NCBI GenBank assembly: GCA_014360645.1
Contig: JACIXD010000015.1
Span: 43,192-107,191, forward strand
From: Actinomycetota bacterium
GTDB lineage: Bacteria > Actinomycetota > Geothermincolia > Geothermincolales > RBG-13-55-18
Direction of reading: 5' to 3'
Length of the DNA: 64,000 bases
In this document: positions 25,989 to 35,957 of the stretch, piece by piece
Position numbering within the stretch: position 1 is the first letter of the stretch
How the letters are laid out: every line of letters starts with the position of its first letter
Made by a program: the position numbers and the translations under genes
The notes under the pieces: model-generated
Databases searched by the model: none
Told to the model about the DNA's origin: nothing
Seen by the model: only the letters and a program-made list of their open reading frames with translations

Positions 25989-28196
25989 ATGATGGAGAAC
26001 GGAGCGCGGGAACTCCGGCGGCTGCTGGGCGAGGCCTCGAAAAGGCTGCTGCTCAAGGCCGCGCTCTCGGCCATCACCATACCCGTGCTGGTGCTCGCCC
26101 TCTTCTCGCTCACCATCTTCCGCTTCTCCTCCCGGCAGTATCTAGTCTTCCTCCTCGCCCTGGCGGCGGTGGTGGTCCCCCTCATCATCGCCTTCGCGGT
26201 CACTTACCTTTCGCGGCAGCGGCGCCTCACGGCGCGCCTGGAAGCGTGGTACGAGCGGGAGAGGGATCCTGGCGACCCCGCCGACCGCTCCCTGGCTATG
26301 CGCCTGCAGAAAGAGCTGGACGGCTCCAGCAACGAGCACGGCCTCATGGTGGCGGCGGGCATCTTCCTCAGCATCACCTTGAGCGTGCTGCTCTTCGGAC
26401 GCTACGCCGACTTCACCCCCTATACTTCCACCGCCTACATCTCCCTGGGGGTCCTCCTCGCTCTCACCGATTTCTTCGTCACCCTGTTCATCTCCCACCG
26501 CGAGATGCGGCCCGTGCTGCAGGCCTTCCTCGCAGACTGCCGCGGGTTCGGCTTTCACGCCGCCGCGGGCATCGGCAGGCGCCTGGCGGTGTTTGCCATG
26601 ACCGTCCTCCTCCTAGCCCTGGGCATCACCTGGATCGCCTCCTCCTATATCTCCAGCGAGATGCTCAAGGAGGAGCTGGAGCGGAGAGGACGGGACAACG
26701 TCCTCCTTCTCGCCGAGCGCCTCTCCGACCTGAGCAAGGAAGGCAGGCTGCGCGCACGTGGCGAGGAGGTGGCGGCGGCTCTCTCCCTGGGCGAGGACGA
26801 GAGGCTGGTGGTCTATGACCGAAACGGAGAGGAGGTCCTGGACCTCTCCCGCGGGAATGCCGCCGCCGGGGTATGGGAGGAGCTCGCCGCCGGTGCAGGC
26901 GAGGCGGAGGCGGGACCGGTGAGCCGCGTGGCGCAGGCGGGAAGGCGGGAATACCTCGTCACCGCCGCGGCCTTGGAGGGGGAGGAGGGAGGGTCGCTGG
27001 TCAGGGTGTCCGCAGTGGAGACCTCCTTCCGCGCCCTCGGACGCCTCACCCCCACCATGCTCCTTCTGTTGGTGGTGGGGGTGGGGGTGGCCGCGTTCCT
27101 CACCCTGCTCATGACCCGCAACCTCGCCGACCCCATCCGCCGTCTGGTGCGCACCTGCCGCGTGGTGGGCACCGGCGACCTGACGGTGGAGGTCCCGGTG
27201 GACTCCCTGGACGACATGGGAGAGCTTTCCAGCTCCTATGGGGAGATGCTGCGCTCCCTGCGCAGCATCAGCAGCGAGCTGCGCGAGACCTCCGGGGAGG
27301 TGAGCGAGGGGGCGGTGAGCATCGTGGCCGTCTCCGAGCAGATCATGGCGGCCATCGAGGAGCTCAACGCCCTGGTGCAGGACCTCTCGGGCCAGATCGA
27401 GCACGAGGTGGACCAGATCAGGGAGGTGGAGGAGATCATGCAGAGCGTCGCCGCCACCATCTCCATGTCCCACGCCGAGGCCAGCCGCAGTTTCGAGATC
27501 AGCCGCGACGCTGAGGCGGCGGTAGAGGAGGGGAGGGGCCACGCACGCGACGCGGTGGAGAAGATCGCCGGTTTCAAGGCCATCCTGGACGAGTCCATGG
27601 AGGCCGTGCTTTCCCTGGGGGAGAGCTCGCGCAAGATCGGCGCCATCGTGGACATCATCACCCGCATCGCGGACCAGACCAACCTCCTGGCCCTGAACGC
27701 CGCCATCGAGGCTGCCAGGGTGCCGGAACACGGTAAGGGATTCGCGGTGGTGGCGGACGAGGTGAAAAAGCTGGCCCAGGAGGCCGCGGGTTCGGCGCAG
27801 CGCATCCACGACCTGGTGAGGGCCATCCAAGGCGACGTGGAGAAGGCCAAGGGGCTCATGGAGAAGGGGACCATGGGCATGTACGTGGGCATGGAGACGG
27901 TGGAGCGTACCGATCGCTCTTTGGCCTCCATATCCGACATCGTCGGCGAAATGGCGCGCGTGGCGGGCGCCATCGCGGAGGCCTCGTCGCGGGAGCTGAG
28001 GGAGAGCGAGCGGCTGGCCGACTCCCTGCGCGCCATGAAGGAACAGGTGGAGACGACCGCCGGAGCCTACGAGGAGATCGGGGCCTCTTCCGAGGAACAG
28101 ACCGCCGCCACCACCGAGCTCGCCGGCACCGCCGAGCAGCTTTCCCGCATCGCCGAGCGGCTCCAGGAGATGGTGGCCCACTTCAAGCTCTACTGA
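25989..28196 (+). CDS. Methyl-accepting chemotaxis protein with multi-helix N-terminus
   Basis: A 735-aa chemoreceptor. The N-terminal part has about five closely spaced hydrophobic helices (residues about 20-230), unlike the usual two-helix receptor, then an extracytoplasmic segment of about 115 residues, another helix ([19 protein letters not shown]), HAMP ([20 protein letters not shown]) and the signalling domain with the hairpin tip [20 protein letters not shown] followed by [17 protein letters not shown]. The receptor would signal to CheA/CheW, which are not in this window. It is divergent from the glycyl radical enzyme gene. Confidence 0.92.
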   Translation: MMENGARELRRLLGEASKRLLLKAALSAITIPVLVLALFSLTIFRFSSRQYLVFLLALAAVVVPLIIAFAVTYLSRQRRLTARLEAWYERERDPGDPADRSLAMRLQKELDGSSNEHGLMVAAGIFLSITLSVLLFGRYADFTPYTSTAYISLGVLLALTDFFVTLFISHREMRPVLQAFLADCRGFGFHAAAGIGRRLAVFAMTVLLLALGITWIASSYISSEMLKEELERRGRDNVLLLAERLSDLSKEGRLRARGEEVAAALSLGEDERLVVYDRNGEEVLDLSRGNAAAGVWEELAAGAGEAEAGPVSRVAQAGRREYLVTAAALEGEEGGSLVRVSAVETSFRALGRLTPTMLLLLVVGVGVAAFLTLLMTRNLADPIRRLVRTCRVVGTGDLTVEVPVDSLDDMGELSSSYGEMLRSLRSISSELRETSGEVSEGAVSIVAVSEQIMAAIEELNALVQDLSGQIEHEVDQIREVEEIMQSVAATISMSHAEASRSFEISRDAEAAVEEGRGHARDAVEKIAGFKAILDESMEAVLSLGESSRKIGAIVDIITRIADQTNLLALNAAIEAARVPEHGKGFAVVADEVKKLAQEAAGSAQRIHDLVRAIQGDVEKAKGLMEKGTMGMYVGMETVERTDRSLASISDIVGEMARVAGAIAEASSRELRESERLADSLRAMKEQVETTAGAYEEIGASSEEQTAATTELAGTAEQLSRIAERLQEMVAHFKLY

Positions 28197-28300
28197 TCCC
28201 GGCGCGAAGCCGCGGCGAAACCGGAGGGGGTGATGCCGTTCCCCGTTCCTTTCATCTCCGTACGCGCGCGGGAGGTCGGCGGCAGGGCGCGGGTGAGGGA

Positions 28301-29356
28301 TCAGGCCGCGGTGAGGGACATCTCCGCCACCGCCGTCTCTTGCCAGTCGTAATCCCCGAGCTCCAGGTCCTTTCCCTCCAATACCTCCACCATACCCCAT
28401 ACCCTGCCCGCCATGAGCGGCCCGTAGAAGGGGTTGATGAGGCGCAGGGAAAACCCGTCTCCACTTTCTTCCATCCCGACAGGTAGCCCCCATCCGAAAA
28501 GGGCCATGTGGATGGACTCCTCCTGGAAGGTAATGCCATCCCGCAGGGAAGCATAGTACTCGCGGGCGTACTCGCGCGCGATCTCAGCCAGCATGCGCTC
28601 CACGTCCTCTCCCAGCTCGTCCACCAGCACCTTCATCACCGCGGTGAGCCCGCGTGTGTCGTCGAAGACGAACCTCCTTCCGGAGCGCCGCTCTGAGATG
28701 AGGGAGTCCTCCACCCGCCACTCGAGGCACCGCGAGAGTTCCCGAGGAGCCGAGCAGCGCGGGCACGCATCATAGGCAGCGCCTCCCTCTCCCGAGAGCA
28801 CCGGCTCCTGCTCGACCTCCGACTCGATGCGCTTCTCAAGCTCGGGATCTCCCTCGCGAGGCTGGATGATGGCCCGGCACATCCTCTCGTCTCCCTCATG
28901 GTCCACGTCGCCCCTGATGCCCTTCACCGCCTCGTAGACGCCGGCAGCCTGGCCCAGGGCCATGGAAAGGTTGTATAACCCCTCCATGTCCAGGACCACG
29001 CTGCCGTCCGGGAGCAGCTCCCTTATGGTCACCTTCCCAAAGCCGGGCACGGCGTAGTTGGCGGCCATCATGCGCAGGAGATCTCCCACCTCAGGAACCG
29101 GGGAGCCGGATTCCCTGATCCTCTCTATCAGCCCCCGGGCGTAGTTCGCCGAGTCCTTGCGCTTCCCCTCCATCACCAAGCGGGATACGTCATACCCCAT
29201 GCGCCCGGAAAGGGACGAGATCAGGTAGCCGAGCTCCCCGGCGTCAATGAACATGCCGCGGATACCGGCCTCGTACCTGCTGACGATGGTGCCGTTCCGC
29301 TTCCATTCGTTCGCCTTGCCCACTCCCCTGGGGAGACCGCAGTCATCACAGTACAT
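28301..29356 (-). CDS. Unknown protein with two zinc-ribbon pairs
   Basis: A 351-aa protein, not recognised. The N-terminus has CDDC and a middle segment CPRC (DACPRCSAPRELSRC), which together could bind zinc. The rest is two alpha/beta segments: residues 30-160 with GYLISSLSGRMGYDVSRLV and a hydrophobic VVLDMEGLYNLSMALGQAAG, and residues 240-351 with FDDTRGLTAVMKVLVDELGE. The pattern weakly recalls V4R-type ligand-binding proteins, but I cannot support that. There is no signal peptide or membrane segment. It is convergent with the chemoreceptor gene, with 104 bases between. Confidence 0.6.
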   Translation of the reverse strand: MYCDDCGLPRGVGKANEWKRNGTIVSRYEAGIRGMFIDAGELGYLISSLSGRMGYDVSRLVMEGKRKDSANYARGLIERIRESGSPVPEVGDLLRMMAANYAVPGFGKVTIRELLPDGSVVLDMEGLYNLSMALGQAAGVYEAVKGIRGDVDHEGDERMCRAIIQPREGDPELEKRIESEVEQEPVLSGEGGAAYDACPRCSAPRELSRCLEWRVEDSLISERRSGRRFVFDDTRGLTAVMKVLVDELGEDVERMLAEIAREYAREYYASLRDGITFQEESIHMALFGWGLPVGMEESGDGFSLRLINPFYGPLMAGRVWGMVEVLEGKDLELGDYDWQETAVAEMSLTAA

Positions 29357-29813
29357 CCTCTGTCCTCCTCCCTGAGATCGCCTCTTCCGGCTGTTTGTCC
29401 GCCGGCGCCGTCACGCTAGGAATCCTTTCCTCTGCCTCGCGGGCTTTACCGGGGAGCCGCTTGCCACCATGACCCGGACAGCATCCTCGCGAGGTCCACG
29501 CTGACTTACCGCATTCGAAGCCCGGCGCGAGGTCTCGCTTCACCGCACGCAACGTCTCCAGAGCCTGATGGCAGATTGCTTCTCGTGGATTCACCCACGC
29601 CCGACAGCCTGTCCATCCCACCCTCATATCCGGAACCAGACTCCGGAAGATGTTCGGTTTCCCTCCGATTATCGTCATCGAACAAAGGTAAATTGAGACC
29701 GAAATACCGGCCGGGGTTACCGCGGGCAAGTAAGGTGCCGTGCGGTCCTCGCCCGGGAGCGACGTCCCCGCCGTCTCCGCGCCGTGCCGCGCGAGGAGCG
29801 AGGCCGGGCATCT
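29357..29813. other. Non-coding gap between the unknown protein and the amidase
   Basis: No convincing gene. A minus-strand frame at 29346-29729 overlaps the start of the unknown protein, lacks a ribosome site and resembles no family, so it was not called. The segment 29640-29730 is lower in GC and may hold the promoter of the minus-strand gene at 29356. Confidence 0.4.
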
Positions 29814-31247
29814 TCAGCCCGTCACGGGCGGGCGCCTGTCCGCCCAGGGACGCGCCTCCTCCAGCTGCGCCGCGAGGCGGAAGAGGGTGGCCTCGTCTCC
29901 GAACTTCGCGATGAACTGCACCCCCACCGGCAAGCCCTCCTCGTTCCAGTAGAGGGGAACGCTCATGGCCGGCTGGCCTGTTACGTTGCATACGGGGGTG
30001 AAGGGCACGAATCCCGCCGCCCGCACGATGCCGTAGAGGGGATTGTCCGGGGGCGAATCGAAGGTGCCCAGGGGCACGGGAGGCTCCGCCAGGGTGGGGG
30101 TCAGCCAGAGGTCGTACCCTTCCGCCTGCCTCGCCAGGGAGCGCGAGACGCCCTGCAATCCCGCCACCGCCATGAGATAGGCCGAGGCGGTGATCCCCCG
30201 TCCCATCTCGATGAGGGCCCAGGTGAGAGGCTCGAACTGGTCCGGGGCAGGAGTCTTCCCCACCGCAAGGGACATGCCGTCAGCGGTCCAGGTTTGCGCG
30301 GACGCCCAGAGGGTCATGAACATGGGTGTGAGCGCTTCCACGTCAACGTCCAGCGCCCTTTCCTCCACCTCGTGGCCGAGGTCGGCGCAGAGCTTCGCCG
30401 CGTCCTCCACCGCCTTCATGCAGTCGGGATGCACCTCGGCTCCGCCGCGCGCGTCGGCGGTGAAGGCGATGCGCAGCCTCCCCGGATCCGCTCCCACCTC
30501 CTCGATGAAGGGGCGGGAAGGGGGTGGGGCCCAATAGGGATCGCCCAGATCCGGCCCCGAGGTGGCGTCCAGCAAAGCGGCACTGTCCCGCACCGAGCGG
30601 GTCACAGCGTGTTCCACGATCAGCCCGCTGAGGAGATCCCCGCTCGCTGGTCCCAGGGGGTTGCGCGCCCGGGTGGGCTTGAGCCCGAAGACGCCGCAGC
30701 AGGAGGCGGGGATGCGGATGGAACCTCCCCCGTCGTTGGCGTGCGCCATGGGCACCATCCCGACGGCAACCGCCGCCGCGGACCCGCCGCTGGACCCCCC
30801 CGTGGTCCTCTCCCCGTCCCAGGGGTTGCGGGCCGGCCCGAAGAGGCGCGGCTCGGTGGTGGGGAGGATGCCGAACTCGGGGCAGTTGGTCTTCCCTATG
30901 ACTATCAAGCCGGCTCTCCTCAACCTCACCACCAGCTCGCTGTCAAAGTCGGGCACATAGTCGCGGAGAAAGGCCGACCCGAAGGTCAGCCTCACGCCCC
31001 GATACGCAGCGATGAGGTCCTTGAGGAGGAAGGGCACCCCCGTGAAGGGGCCGTCCGGAAGGGGGCCTGCCGCCTCCTCCATGGCGCGTTCGAACATGGG
31101 GGTGACCACCGCGTTGAGGCGCGGGTTCAAGGCCTCCACGCGCCCAATAGCCGCCTCCACCAGCTCGACGGGTTTCACCTCACCCCTCCTTACCAGCTCC
31201 GCCTGTGCCGTGGCGTCCATGAACGCGAACTGGTCATGACCGCTCAT
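29814..31247 (-). CDS. Amidase signature family hydrolase
   Basis: A 477-aa amidase from the ATG at 31247 (site GAAAGGGGG); 30 more residues upstream are open but would be read from the REP-like repeat. The Ser-cisSer-Lys triad is visible: Lys76 (GVPFLLKDL), Ser152 ([11 protein letters not shown]) and nucleophile Ser176 ([12 protein letters not shown]); the spacing (76 and 24 residues) matches FAAH-like enzymes. The C-terminus ends in [20 protein letters not shown], as in AmdA/GatA-like proteins. It hydrolyses an amide; the substrate is not predictable. There is no GatB/GatC partner, so it is not a tRNA amidotransferase. Confidence 0.9.
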   Translation of the reverse strand: MSGHDQFAFMDATAQAELVRRGEVKPVELVEAAIGRVEALNPRLNAVVTPMFERAMEEAAGPLPDGPFTGVPFLLKDLIAAYRGVRLTFGSAFLRDYVPDFDSELVVRLRRAGLIVIGKTNCPEFGILPTTEPRLFGPARNPWDGERTTGGSSGGSAAAVAVGMVPMAHANDGGGSIRIPASCCGVFGLKPTRARNPLGPASGDLLSGLIVEHAVTRSVRDSAALLDATSGPDLGDPYWAPPPSRPFIEEVGADPGRLRIAFTADARGGAEVHPDCMKAVEDAAKLCADLGHEVEERALDVDVEALTPMFMTLWASAQTWTADGMSLAVGKTPAPDQFEPLTWALIEMGRGITASAYLMAVAGLQGVSRSLARQAEGYDLWLTPTLAEPPVPLGTFDSPPDNPLYGIVRAAGFVPFTPVCNVTGQPAMSVPLYWNEEGLPVGVQFIAKFGDEATLFRLAAQLEEARPWADRRPPVTG

Positions 31248-31307
31248 CGCCGATGCCCCCTTTCGCAACACTTTGCCCGCCGCTCTCCTATATTCTACTC
31301 CTGTATG

Positions 31308-31336
31308 TATGGGGTCACACCTTCGATCTTCGATCA
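31308..31336. repeat. Left arm of outer inverted repeat around the insertion sequence
   Basis: TATGGGGTCACACC followed by TTCGATCTTCGATC. Its inverted partner lies at 32685-32711 (ATCGAATATCGAAG, then ATATGACCCCATA). The arms lie just outside the insertion-sequence ends and match the solitary REP-like unit at 23387-23415. Confidence 0.6.
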
Positions 31337-31349
31337 CGTCGGTGTGGTC

Positions 31350-32679
31350 GGTTCAGAAACAAGGTGGACACCCCCTATACTTGCTTTGTAGTAAGAAAAG
31401 CAGAGCAAGGAGGTGTCCAAATGAAGGGTTCACTTGGAACCACTACAAGTATCTACCACACCAGGCTTCCGAGCAGGCGAAGGCTTGAGAGAATGGCCAA
31501 AATGGTGGATCTATCGAAAGAGGCCAGGGTAAGGCTTACCTGGATCGGGCATTACAAGAAGTACGGAAACGCAAGCGTCACCGCAAGAAGATTCGGAATA
31601 TCAAGGAGTATCTTTTACGAGTGGGCAAAGAGGCATATCGAAAGGGGAGGGATCTTTTCGATCAACGGCTGATTGCTAGGAGTACCTTGTACAAGTGGGC
31701 AAAGAGGCATATCGAAAGGGGAGGGATCTTTTCGATCAACGGCTGATTGCCAGGAGTGCCTTGTACAAGTGGGCAAAGAGGTATATCGAAAGGGGCCCCA
31801 TGGGCTTGGAGGGCCTCTTTCGGGCGCCCAAAAGGAAAAGGGCTTCCACCGTCCCCCGGCATCAGGTGGAGCTCACCCCCGGCCATAGGAAAGGAGCATC
31901 CCCGCTTAAGCAAGCACAAGATGGCAGTTATCCTGGCGAGGGATCACGGGACAACCCTCTCCCCTTCCGCCGCGGGAAGGATCACCAAGAGAATTGTTCA
32001 ATATGTACCGCAAGGTGAAAGCATACCATCGCCTCTCCTCCTCCGCCGTGGGAAGGATCTTGAAGAGAAAGGGGCTCTTGAGCCAAGGATCTCGCGCAAG
32101 AAGGCAAAGGCCGCCAAGCGACGCATACGGCGCTTCAAGAGCGGAGAAATGGACGGGTAAAGCCTTTCCCGGCTTCCTCGTCCAGATAGAGGCCAAGCAC
32201 TTGAGGTTCGGGGGGGAAAGTTCTATCGGTTAACGGCCATAGACTGTTTTTCCCGCATCTCCTTCTGCCGCGTCTACTCCTCTGCCGGTTCTGCCTGTGC
32301 CCGGGCCTTCCTCTCCGAGCTGAAAGGCTTTATGCCCTTCCCTATATGGTCATTGCAGACGGACAACGGATCTGAGTTCCTCAAGCACTTCGGAAAGGCC
32401 GCAAGCCAGGAGCTTTTAACCCACTTTTTCTCCCATCCCCATTGTCCCCGAGAGAACGCCTTTGTGGAGCGCAAGATCCAGACCACCAAGTACGAGCTCT
32501 GGGCCTTCCGGGAGGGTTACACCGTAGAGGGGTTGAACGAGATCCTCGATGAGTGGAATCACCTGTACAATTACGAAAGACCCCACCAGAGCTTGGGGTA
32601 TCTTACGCCCATGGAATTTCTCAAAAGATGGAGTGAAGGAAGCGAGGATAGGGCTTATGTGTCCACGATGTAGTGAACC
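31350..32679 (+). mobile_element. IS481-like insertion sequence, decayed copy (about 1.33 kb)
   Basis: The left end GGTTCAGAAACA-GGTGGACAC at 31350 and the right end GTGTCCACGATGTAGTGAACC at 32659-32679 are imperfect terminal inverted repeats of about 21 bases. The left boundary is fixed by comparison with the second copy at 63263, where similarity begins at the same GGTTCAG. The interior encodes one transposase broken by several lesions. No clear target duplication is visible. Confidence 0.85.
31421..32673 (+). pseudogene. Degenerate IS481-like transposase
   Basis: It starts like the second copy (MKGSLGTTTSIYHTRLPSRR, AAGGAGG site). Damage: a 74-bp tandem duplication after codon 70 (GTGGGCAAAGAGG at 31621, 31695 and 31769) that brings in stops; an insertion near 31985-32050 duplicating a CTCTCC...GGGAAGGATC segment; a one-base insertion near 32130; and a frameshift at a G-run near 32212. 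The first catalytic Asp (QIDTK in copy 2) is changed to Glu (QIEAK). The 3' part (32332-32673) keeps the second Asp (LQTDNGSEF) and the Glu region (ENAFVERKIQTTKYEL). The protein cannot be active. Confidence 0.88.
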
Positions 32680-32684
32680 GGCAC

Positions 32685-32711
32685 ATCGAATATCGAAGAT
32701 ATGACCCCATA
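32685..32711. repeat. Right arm of outer inverted repeat around the insertion sequence
   Basis: ATCGAATATCGAAG then ATATGACCCCATA, the inverse complement of 31308-31336 with few mismatches. A TATAAT hexamer follows within 10 bases and may serve the plus-strand zinc-ribbon gene at 32885. Confidence 0.6.
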
Positions 32712-32884
32712 GTTTATAATAGCAAGGTCGGAGGCGCGATTCTTCCGAGAGGTTCCTTCCCGCGCACCGTTACAGCGCGGCAACGGGCGGCGTATGGCTG
32801 CATGCAGCAGTGAAAAACGAGCGCCGATCCGGCGGAACAGGGTCACGGGAGCCTGCGTGCCGTAACCATGCAAGGAGGTTTGAA

Positions 32885-34006
32885 ATGTACTGTTCCAACT
32901 GCGGGAAGGACATCGGGACCGACAGCCAGTTCTGTCCTTACTGCGGGGCGGCGGCTGGAGAGCGGGCCGCGCCCGAAACCCAGCCGGCGGGTTCGCAGGC
33001 ACAACAGCCGGAGGCGTACGCAGCGCCGTCTCCACCGCCTCAAGCCCCCTCGATAACGCCGGCACCCGAACCCCCGCAGCCGCCGTCGGGAAGCCCACCG
33101 CCGCCCGGACCGCAAGCTCCTCCACCCGCCGGCACCGTACCTCCGTCTCCCGTCATGGGACCCGCTGCACAGCCGGTATACGCGCAGGCGCGAAAAAGGT
33201 CGGCCCTGCCGTGGATACTGGGAATCCTGGGCGTGGCGGTGGTGGCGGCGGTGGTCCTGGTGCTGGTCTTCGTGGTCTTCAAGGGAGACGGCGGCAAGAC
33301 CGACACCTCGGCCATCGAGCGCCCGGTGGCGGACTTCTACAAGGCACTGGAGAAGCGGGACGCGAAGATGCTCGTGAGTACCATGGAGCCGGATTTCGCC
33401 AAGCAGCTCAAGGAGGTCCTTGGCAAGGACTACATCGCCATACTGGAACAGTATTTCTTCGCCAGCTTTCCGGACGACCTCAAGATAACCATCCGCGAGA
33501 TGAAGACGGAGATGGACGGGGATGACCGGGCCCAGGTCACGGTGGTGGACGGCACCCTGAGCTACACCGACGAATACGGGGAGAAGGTCAGCGAAGAGGC
33601 CGCCGAGTCCGAGCTCTACGCCTTCGAGGTGGTCCGGGTTGACGGAACCTGGTATATCTCCGAAGAGACGCTCATCGATATCGGCTTCGACCCCGGAGAC
33701 CTCGAGTACTTGGGCGAGGATGAACTGGACCTCGACTCCGACGCCTTTGACAACGGCATCGACCAAGAGGCCGGCGCGTTCGAGCTGCCGGTGGACAGCG
33801 AGGACGAGGCGCTGATGCTGCTCTTCGACCTGGAGGAGGTCCTGGACTGGTACCTGGGATCGGACAGCCCTCTTTACCAGGTCTACAATGAGGGCACGAG
33901 GTGGGTAATCTATCTCTACGAGGAGGCCCGGGACGGCTCGGAGCTGCCCTTCGGGTGGTACGCGGTGGACAAGGCTACGGGCGAGGTATGGCTGGTCACC
34001 AACTAA
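32885..34006 (+). CDS. Zinc-ribbon membrane protein with extracytoplasmic domain
   Basis: A 373-aa protein from the ATG at 32885 (AAGGAGG seven bases upstream). Residues 1-21 are a zinc ribbon (MYCSNCGKDIGTDSQFCPYC). A Pro/Gln/Ala-rich linker of about 75 residues follows, then one transmembrane helix (WILGILGVAVVAAVVLVLVF) and a C-terminal part with a NTF2/DUF4878-like helix-sheet pattern (IERPVADFYKALEKRDAKML) and an acidic region. The topology predicts the ribbon in the cytoplasm and the folded domain outside. Many Gram-positive bacteria have such proteins; the role is not known. It converges with the sigma factor gene. Confidence 0.8.
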   Translation: MYCSNCGKDIGTDSQFCPYCGAAAGERAAPETQPAGSQAQQPEAYAAPSPPPQAPSITPAPEPPQPPSGSPPPPGPQAPPPAGTVPPSPVMGPAAQPVYAQARKRSALPWILGILGVAVVAAVVLVLVFVVFKGDGGKTDTSAIERPVADFYKALEKRDAKMLVSTMEPDFAKQLKEVLGKDYIAILEQYFFASFPDDLKITIREMKTEMDGDDRAQVTVVDGTLSYTDEYGEKVSEEAAESELYAFEVVRVDGTWYISEETLIDIGFDPGDLEYLGEDELDLDSDAFDNGIDQEAGAFELPVDSEDEALMLLFDLEEVLDWYLGSDSPLYQVYNEGTRWVIYLYEEARDGSELPFGWYAVDKATGEVWLVTN

Positions 34007-34086
34007 TAGACCGGTCCGGCGCCGACGCGGCATCGGGCGCCGCCACCTCCTGCCGCAGCTCGTGCCGCTTTCTCCTGGACTATGTC

Positions 34087-34848
34087 TCAGGCTGTCTCTT
34101 CCTGGAGCGCACACCTTTCCTGCAGCATGCCGACCGCCTCGCGGATGAGCCGTGACACGTGCATCTGGGAGACCCCCAGCTCCCTGGCGATGCGCGTCTG
34201 AGTCCAGCTCTTCTTGAGCTTCAGGTACATCACCCGGCGGTGGCGCGGGGGGAGTTTGGCCATGGCCTCGTCGATGACCAACTCCTTCTCCACCTCTTCG
34301 AAGGCTGGGTCGTGAGAGCCTACGAAAAAGCCCAGGGGGGCGTCTTCCTGCCCATCGCCGCATGAACTGTCGAGGGAGAAGACGGAGGTGTTGGCGCTGG
34401 CCGCCAGGACCTCGATGATCTCCTCCTCGGCCACCTCCAGGCGCTGAGCCAGCGTGGCTATATCCGGCTCGTGTCCTTCCTCCTCCAGGTACCTGCGCGA
34501 TTCGGCGTTGATGCGGTGGCGCAGGTCGCGCAGGGGACGCGGCATGCGGATGAGCTCCAGGTGGTCCCGGTAATGCTTCCTTAGCTCTCCTTCGATGGTG
34601 GGATAGGCGAAGGTGATGAAAGACACCCCGCGTGAGGGGTCAAACCGCCGCAGGGCCTTCATCATCCCCAGGGCCGCCAGCTGGTAGGCGTCCTCGTAGG
34701 GAAGCCGGTCCGAGTGATACTTGTGGGCGAAGCGGTGCAGGAGGTCCTGGTAGCGGTCGAAGAGGCTCCGCACCGCCTCGGGGTCGTCGTCTTCGATCAC
34801 GCGCCTGAAGAGGTCCGCGTCCCGATCGTTCAATCCCTTAAGCTTCAT
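34087..34848 (-). CDS. RNA polymerase sigma factor, SigB/SigF/SigG type
   Basis: A 253-aa sigma factor from the ATG at 34848 (GGAGGG ten bases upstream). Region 2: YEDAYQLAALGMMKALRRFD and GVSFITFAYPTIEGELRKHY. Region 3: MPRPLRDLRHRINAESR. Region 4 helix-turn-helix: LPPRHRRVMYLKLKKSWTQT with ARELGVSQMHVSRLIREAV. This group directs stress or developmental regulons and is usually held by anti-sigma factors; none is next to it. Response regulators follow upstream on the same strand. Confidence 0.92.
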   Translation of the reverse strand: MKLKGLNDRDADLFRRVIEDDDPEAVRSLFDRYQDLLHRFAHKYHSDRLPYEDAYQLAALGMMKALRRFDPSRGVSFITFAYPTIEGELRKHYRDHLELIRMPRPLRDLRHRINAESRRYLEEEGHEPDIATLAQRLEVAEEEIIEVLAASANTSVFSLDSSCGDGQEDAPLGFFVGSHDPAFEEVEKELVIDEAMAKLPPRHRRVMYLKLKKSWTQTRIARELGVSQMHVSRLIREAVGMLQERCALQEETA

Positions 34849-34976
34849 CTCTATGTGACCCTCCTCCGGTGTCCTCTTCCCTTCATTATCAGCAGCGCGA
34901 GCACCTTTTTCGTTGACGGGGATCAGGCCGCGCTCCCGATCACGATCCCCGAATGGTCGCGCCGCCCGGGCTCCGC

Positions 34977-35438
34977 TCACCCGCCCCGGCTCCCGTTCTC
35001 TTCCGGAAGCGGCCCGCCAACGTACCTGGCTCTCCCGGCCGCGGCGCGGATGGCCTGGACCACCTTCGCGGCCGCGTCCTCCTTGGCCACGTATCCCGAC
35101 GCCCCCAGCGCCAGGGCCGTGTCGGCATACTCGGAGGCGGGGTGCATGGAAAGGATGACCACCGGAAGCCCCGGCCTGACCGCCTTCACCTCCGCGATGA
35201 GTTCCAGTCCGGAAGCGTCGGGAAGGGTGATGTCCAGCACCACCACGTCCCAGTCACGCTCGCGAATCCTGCACATCATCTCCCGGCCGCTCGCGGCCTC
35301 TCCCGCCACCTCCACGTCCGGCTCATCTTCCATCAGGGACCTCAAGCCCTGCCTCACCATCTGATGATCGTCCACCACCAGGACCTCGATCTTCCTCGCC
35401 TGCCCTTGCCTGCCCCTGTCCGGGCCAACCAGCGCCAT
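34977..35438 (-). CDS. Receiver-only response regulator (NarL-type receiver)
   Basis: A 153-aa protein from the ATG at 35438 (AAGGTGGG site). It has VLVVDDHQMVRQGLRSLMED, phospho-Asp in WDVVVLDITLPDASGLELI, Thr/Ser region LPVVILSMHP and a Lys in GYVAKEDAA. It closely resembles the receiver of the regulator at 35958 (same LSMHP and VVLDI segments), but the LuxR-type DNA-binding domain is absent and the protein ends in a Gly/Glu-rich tail. It may act as a phosphate sink or a partner-binding regulator, perhaps of the adjacent sigma factor. Confidence 0.85.
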   Translation of the reverse strand: MALVGPDRGRQGQARKIEVLVVDDHQMVRQGLRSLMEDEPDVEVAGEAASGREMMCRIRERDWDVVVLDITLPDASGLELIAEVKAVRPGLPVVILSMHPASEYADTALALGASGYVAKEDAAAKVVQAIRAAAGRARYVGGPLPEENGSRGG

Positions 35439-35554
35439 CCGCGCCCACCTTCTCGTGCAACTTCCCGACCGACTTACCCCGTCCCCAACCGCCGGTGCCC
35501 GGAAGACCTCCCGATAGATGACGGAGGAAGAAGGGGACCCGCGGGACGGATCCT

Positions 35555-35755
35555 TCAGCGCGGGAACCGGCGGGGGAAACAGGCCTCTCTCCTCTCCCTG
35601 CGGATGCCGGCGGGGTCGAAGCGCAGGCGTCCGGAACGTCCGCAGCGCGGGCAGAACAGCGTCCCGCTCGCGACGCGCACGCCGCACAACGGGCACGCCG
35701 GTCCCGCGTAGGAAAGAGGTGAACCCGATTCCCTTTTCATGCGCATCACCACCAT
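35555..35755 (-). CDS. Small zinc-ribbon protein (about 60 aa)
   Basis: A 61-66-aa frame with a clear paired-knuckle ribbon, CPLCGVRVASGTLFCPRCG, followed by a basic tail (GIRRERREACFPRRFPR). Met6 (35740) may be the true start. The motif is unlikely by chance, but no strong ribosome site is seen, so this could also be a non-expressed remnant. It lies between two response regulator genes. Confidence 0.4.
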   Translation of the reverse strand: MVVMRMKRESGSPLSYAGPACPLCGVRVASGTLFCPRCGRSGRLRFDPAGIRRERREACFPRRFPR

Positions 35756-35957
35756 CTCTCGCGGGCCCCATTGCTTGTGGTGATGACTCTATAAAGAACG
35801 GCCCAGGGGCGGAATCGGAGATCTTCGCGCCGGGCGGTAGGAATATCTCGCCCTTCCGGGTAGGAGAAATCTTACAGGTCCTGCCGCACCGGGAGACGAG
35901 GTGCGCCCTGCCGGCCATGGGGGATGAGGGGCGAGAAGTCCGGTGGACGGCGTGTCT

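Noticed and set aside
29346..29729. 127-codon minus-strand frame
   Set aside because: Overlaps the start of a better-supported gene, no ribosome site, no recognisable features.
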